Assembly (NCBI GenBank): GCA_937925635.1
Contig: CALALX010000071.1
Location: forward strand, 1-6,986
Reading direction: 5' to 3'
Source of the DNA: an uncultured Caulobacter sp.
GTDB taxonomy: Bacteria > Pseudomonadota > Alphaproteobacteria > Caulobacterales > Caulobacteraceae
Length of the DNA: 6,986 bases
Both the position numbers and the translations under genes were made by a program. How positions within the stretch are numbered: the stretch's first letter is position 1; each line of letters opens with the position of its first letter. Shown here piece after piece: positions 4,218-6,986 of the stretch. A model generated the notes under the pieces. The model did not search any database. It was given only the letters and a program-made list of their open reading frames with translations, and was not told where the DNA came from.

Positions 4218-5636
4218 ATGGACTTCAACGCCGACTATGTGATGACCATCGACGGCGAGCCGGTGGCGGGCGAGCGGACGATCGAGGTGTTCAATCCGGC
4301 CACGGGCGAGGCCTTCGCCAAGGCGCCGGACTGCACGGCCGCCCAGCTCGACGCCGCCGTGGCCGCCGCGAAGCGCGCCTTCAAGACCTGGCGCAACACG
4401 CCCATCGAGGAGCGTCAGGCCTTGGTCCGCAAGGCCGGCGAGGCGTTGATCGCCCACCACGAGGACCTGGCGCGACTGTTCACCCGGGAGCAGGGGCGGC
4501 CGGTCGACGCCGCCAAGCAGGAGGTCATGGGCGCCGGCGCCTGGCTGCAGGCGGTGTCGGCGATGACGCCGCCGGTGCATGTGTCCGAGGATTCCGACGC
4601 CCAGCGCATCGAGACCCGCTACGTCCCGCTCGGCGTGGTCTGCGCCATCGCGCCCTGGAACTTCCCCGTCACCCTGGCGATGTGGAAGGTCGGTCCGGCG
4701 CTGGTCGCGGGCAACACCATGGTGCTCAAGCCCTCGCCGTTCACGCCGCTGTGCACGCTGAAGATCGGCGAGCTGTTCGGCGACATCTTCCCGCCGGGCG
4801 TGTTCAACGTGGTCAGCGGCGGCGACGAGCTGGGCCCGCTGATGACCAGCCACCCCGGCTTCGCCAAGATCTCCTTCACCGGCTCGACCGCGACCGGCAA
4901 GAGCGTCATGGCCAGCGCCGCCAAGGACCTCAAGCGTGTGACGCTGGAGCTCGGCGGCAACGACGCGGCCATCGTACTGCCGGACGTCGACCTCGACGAG
5001 GTGGCTCAGAAGATCTTCTTCGGCGCCTTCTTCAACAGCGCCCAGATCTGCGTGGCGACCAAGCGGCTCTACGTCCACGAGGACGTCTACGACGGCCTGC
5101 GTGACCGGCTGCTGAGCATCGCCAGGGCGGTGAAGGTCGGCGACGGAGCCGAGCAGGGGACCGTGCTGGGCCCGATCCAGAACCGCCGCCAGTACGACCG
5201 GGTCATGGACCTGCTCAACGACGCGAAAGCCAAGAACCTGACCCTCCTGCACGGCGCGGACATCCCCGAAGGCAAGGGCTACTTCGTGCCGGTGACCATC
5301 GTCGACAACCCCCCGGAGCACGAACGCGTGGTCCAGGAGGAAGCCTTCGGCCCCATCCTGCCGATGCTGAAGTTCAAGGAGGTCGACGACGTCATCGACC
5401 GCGCAAACGCCAGCGACTACGGCCTCGCCGGCGCGGTCTGGTCGAAGGACATCGACAAGGCGGTCGACATCGCCCGCCGCCTTGAAACCGGAACGGTCTG
5501 GGTCAATCAGAACCTCAACCTTCGCCCCGACACCCCGTTCGCCGGCCACAAGCAGAGCGGCTTCGGCGTCGAGAACGGCATGGAGGGCCTGCTGGAATAC
5601 ATGGTCCCGCAGGCGGTCTACGTCGCGAAGGGGTAG
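4218..5636 (+). CDS. NAD(P)-dependent aldehyde dehydrogenase family protein
   Basis: The 472-residue protein has the normal length of the ALDH superfamily, which oxidises aldehydes to carboxylic acids in the cytosol. All main motifs are present: A-P-W-N-F-P with Asn148, K-P-S-P with Lys171, the nucleotide-binding F-T-G-S-T-A-T-G-K (220-228), general base Glu244 in L-E-L-G-G-N-D, catalytic Cys278 in S-A-Q-I-C-V-A, and Glu375-Phe377 in E-E-A-F-G-P. The position usually holding a Glu in NAD-preferring enzymes (K-P-A-E) is Pro174 here, so the cofactor preference is open. The combination K-P-S-P-F-T-P-L-C-T-L-K and A-x-K-R-L-Y-V-H resembles the AldA-like subgroup typified by a Streptomyces aureofaciens protein (recollection). 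The substrate is unknown. The start is fixed by AGGGAG 8 bases upstream. It converges on the MaoC-like gene with 15 bases between stops. Confidence 0.95.
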   Translation: MDFNADYVMTIDGEPVAGERTIEVFNPATGEAFAKAPDCTAAQLDAAVAAAKRAFKTWRNTPIEERQALVRKAGEALIAHHEDLARLFTREQGRPVDAAKQEVMGAGAWLQAVSAMTPPVHVSEDSDAQRIETRYVPLGVVCAIAPWNFPVTLAMWKVGPALVAGNTMVLKPSPFTPLCTLKIGELFGDIFPPGVFNVVSGGDELGPLMTSHPGFAKISFTGSTATGKSVMASAAKDLKRVTLELGGNDAAIVLPDVDLDEVAQKIFFGAFFNSAQICVATKRLYVHEDVYDGLRDRLLSIARAVKVGDGAEQGTVLGPIQNRRQYDRVMDLLNDAKAKNLTLLHGADIPEGKGYFVPVTIVDNPPEHERVVQEEAFGPILPMLKFKEVDDVIDRANASDYGLAGAVWSKDIDKAVDIARRLETGTVWVNQNLNLRPDTPFAGHKQSGFGVENGMEGLLEYMVPQAVYVAKG

Positions 5637-5651
5637 TCCACCCGCTGGCGG

Positions 5652-6479
5652 TTAGACGGCTTCGACAAAGCCGTCGGTCAGGACGCGCCCGTCCTCGGTT
5701 CGCAGTCGGAAGGGCGTGCGGTCGCCCGTCGCGCCCTTTTCCAGCCACATCGGCTGGCCGGCCCAGGCGGGCGAGCGGAAGCGCGCCGCCAGCCGGGTGA
5801 TCCGGGCGCCGGCCGGGGCGGTCCGCAGTCCGGCCAGCGCCCACAGCGCCGTGCCGTGGATGAGGATGTCCGGCAGACCCGCCGCCAACGCCACGGCGCG
5901 CTCGGTGTGGATCGGGTTCCAGATCTCGGCGCACTCCGAATAGAGATGCGGGAAGCCGCGCGCGGTGGCGATCAGCTGCGGCTCGCCCACCGCCTCGAGC
6001 GGCGTGTCGAAGACGTCCGGCTCCGCCGGGCTGTCGGGGCCGTCGACGGCGACGCCGCGCAGGACGCTGACCGAGGTCGAGACCGCGACCAGCTCTTCGC
6101 CGACCCGGCTCTCGTAGACCGTGGTCGCCACGGCGCCCGCGCGACTGGCGCGGACAGCGGTCAGGCGCGCGGTGACGGTCAGGGTCTCGCTCGCCCGCAC
6201 CGGCCGCAGGAAGCGCGTATCCTGCGAGGCGTGGACGCCGCGACGGGCTTCGTCGGCGGACAGGGCCTGGCGCGGGTCGGCCCGGCTCTCCAGCGCCAGC
6301 ACCCATTCCGGCGCGACCACCTGCATCGGCAGCATCTCAAGCGGCGCAGCCGCCGCGTCGTCCAGCCCGGCCGCGTCGTCCGGGGCCAGCACGGCGCGGA
6401 AGGCCAGCACGCGGCGGGGCGTGGCGGCCCAGTCCAAGGGACCCCAGCGGGTTCCGACGAGCGCGGCGTTGAAGGGCAT
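5652..6479 (-). CDS. MaoC-like double-hotdog protein (acyl dehydratase family, atypical active site)
   Basis: The 275-residue product has the layout of two hotdog domains. The N-terminal half includes D-T-R-F-L-R-P-V-R-A-S-E-T-L (87-100) followed by a strand-rich stretch to about 140, typical of the substrate-accepting hotdog. The C-terminal half has Y180-S-E-C-A-E-I-W-N-P-I-H-T and A-G-L-P-D-I-L-I-H-G-T (200-210), the hydratase-2 signature and hotdog helix. In the signature [YF]..SGD-x-N-P-x-H, His191 and Asn188 are kept, but the Asp is replaced by Ile186. Active members hydrate trans-2-enoyl thioesters; this one may have altered chemistry. The ATG lies 3 bases after the PepSY gene's stop with no good own ribosome site, indicating translational coupling. 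The last codons can fold with GACGGCTT/AAGCCGTC (5655-5675). A fatty-acid, polyketide or acyl-CoA role is likely, but no partner enzyme lies beside it. Confidence 0.85.
   Translation of the reverse strand: MPFNAALVGTRWGPLDWAATPRRVLAFRAVLAPDDAAGLDDAAAAPLEMLPMQVVAPEWVLALESRADPRQALSADEARRGVHASQDTRFLRPVRASETLTVTARLTAVRASRAGAVATTVYESRVGEELVAVSTSVSVLRGVAVDGPDSPAEPDVFDTPLEAVGEPQLIATARGFPHLYSECAEIWNPIHTERAVALAAGLPDILIHGTALWALAGLRTAPAGARITRLAARFRSPAWAGQPMWLEKGATGDRTPFRLRTEDGRVLTDGFVEAV
5655..5675. terminator. Weak hairpin at the ALDH/MaoC convergent junction
   Basis: GACGGCTT (5655-5662) and AAGCCGTC (5668-5675) form an 8-bp stem with a 5-base loop, just inside the 3' end of the MaoC-like gene and 19 bases past the ALDH stop. 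It could terminate ALDH transcription, but no T run follows. It may simply reflect codon choice at the end of the - strand gene. Confidence 0.3.
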
Positions 6480-6482
6480 CGG

Positions 6483-6986
6483 TCAGACGGCCTCGGACGC
6501 CCGCGGCCGTCGCCGCGAGAGGTCCCGTCCGATGCGAATCCACAGCAGCACGAAACCGGTGATCACGACGGCCAGCGAGACCAGCGCGGCGGCGATGAGG
6601 AGCGGGTGGTTGAAGTCGTCGCCCTCCTCGAAGTCGAGGATGTGGAGCCGCCAGAAGAAATCGTAGAATCGCCACATGTCCGACCGTCTGGACACCACCT
6701 CGGCGGTCTGGGGCGACAGATAGAAGGAGGTCTTCTCCGCGTCGTCGTAATCGACCCGCCAGAGCGGTCCGGTCTTGCCGGTCTCCGGCGGCGCGGCCGA
6801 CAGCAGGCGAACCGAGATGGGTGCGCCCTCGCCCTTGTAGGCCCGGATCGCGAAGGCGCGGACCTGTTCGGGCGACATCGCCGCCAGGGGCGCTCCGCTG
6901 TCGGCGGCGACGATGACCGGGTCGCCCTCCGCGAGCTTGAACACCCAAACCGGGCCGCGCGGCGTGGCCTTCACCTGGGCCTCGAT
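6483..6986 (-). CDS. PepSY domain membrane protein, C-terminal part (partial)
   Basis: The frame is open from the right edge of the window and ends with TGA at 6483-6485; 167 residues are visible and the start is outside. A GTG at 6972-6974 is probably internal, since sequence before it (I-E-A-Q) continues the frame. The visible part has W-V-F-K-L, then V-I-V-A-A-D-S-G near residues 24-31, an alpha/beta PepSY repeat, and L-W-R-V-D-Y-D-D...S-F-Y-L-S-P-Q-T-A-E-V-V, a second PepSY-like strand unit. W-R-L-H-I-L-D-F follows, then one clear membrane helix at about 127-151, with a basic tail (R-R-R-P-R). PepSY membrane proteins occur with iron/flavin reductases, TonB systems or peptidase inhibitors; which applies here depends on genes off the window. 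It overlaps functionally with the MaoC-like gene only by close spacing. Confidence 0.85.
   Translation of the reverse strand: MEAQVKATPRGPVWVFKLAEGDPVIVAADSGAPLAAMSPEQVRAFAIRAYKGEGAPISVRLLSAAPPETGKTGPLWRVDYDDAEKTSFYLSPQTAEVVSRRSDMWRFYDFFWRLHILDFEEGDDFNHPLLIAAALVSLAVVITGFVLLWIRIGRDLSRRRPRASEAV

Noticed and set aside
4173..5549. 458-codon open frame on the - strand opposite the aldehyde dehydrogenase
   Set aside because: It is an antisense shadow of a complete, motif-rich ALDH gene in GC-rich DNA; its translation has no domain, only Asp/His/Arg/Val-rich low-complexity sequence.

Overview
The window is GC-rich chromosomal DNA with dense coding and strong G/C bias at third codon positions. A two-domain type dCTP deaminase tail, a PhnZ-like HD protein, a TraB/GumN protein and the general composition suggest an alphaproteobacterium, probably Caulobacterales (Caulobacter, Phenylobacterium or Brevundimonas). 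The genus is an inference; no rRNA or marker gene is present to fix it.

Left part, all on the + strand: the last 57 codons of a dCTP deaminase (2-175), then a 101-base gap with a cluster of inverted repeats. Next is a compact three-gene unit: two small four-helix membrane proteins (277-735, 770-1171) and a 65-residue Xre/Cro-type repressor (1181-1378). The two membrane proteins share a D-E-x-V-R-x8-W-G motif with identical spacing and look like distant relatives. The repeats upstream are good candidates for the operator of the small repressor, giving an autoregulated membrane module of unknown job. Two genes for exported proteins follow: an alpha/beta hydrolase (1425-2324) and a TraB/GumN (Tiki-like) protein (2354-3259).

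Middle: a convergent gene on the - strand (3294-3902) encodes an HD-domain protein with the ligand pattern of PhnZ/TmpB-type diiron oxygenases. It faces the TraB gene across a long GC hairpin that contains its own stop codon. A 20-base near-palindrome of TetR-operator style lies just upstream of its ribosome binding site, over a likely -10 region. A complete tRNA-Gly(CCC) gene with its own promoter follows on the + strand (4009-4083).

Right part: an aldehyde dehydrogenase (4218-5636, +) converges with a - strand pair read from the right edge: a PepSY membrane protein, cut by the window edge, and a double-hotdog MaoC-like protein (5652-6479) that starts 3 bases after the PepSY stop. The MaoC-like protein lacks the usual catalytic Asp.

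No mobile element, CRISPR array, phage gene or toxin system was found, and no non-coding stretch exceeds 300 bases. Most genes are housekeeping or generic metabolic genes. The least explained parts are the Xre/membrane module with its repeat cluster, the TetR-like operator on the HD oxygenase gene, and a recurring hairpin whose loop contains the stop codon.
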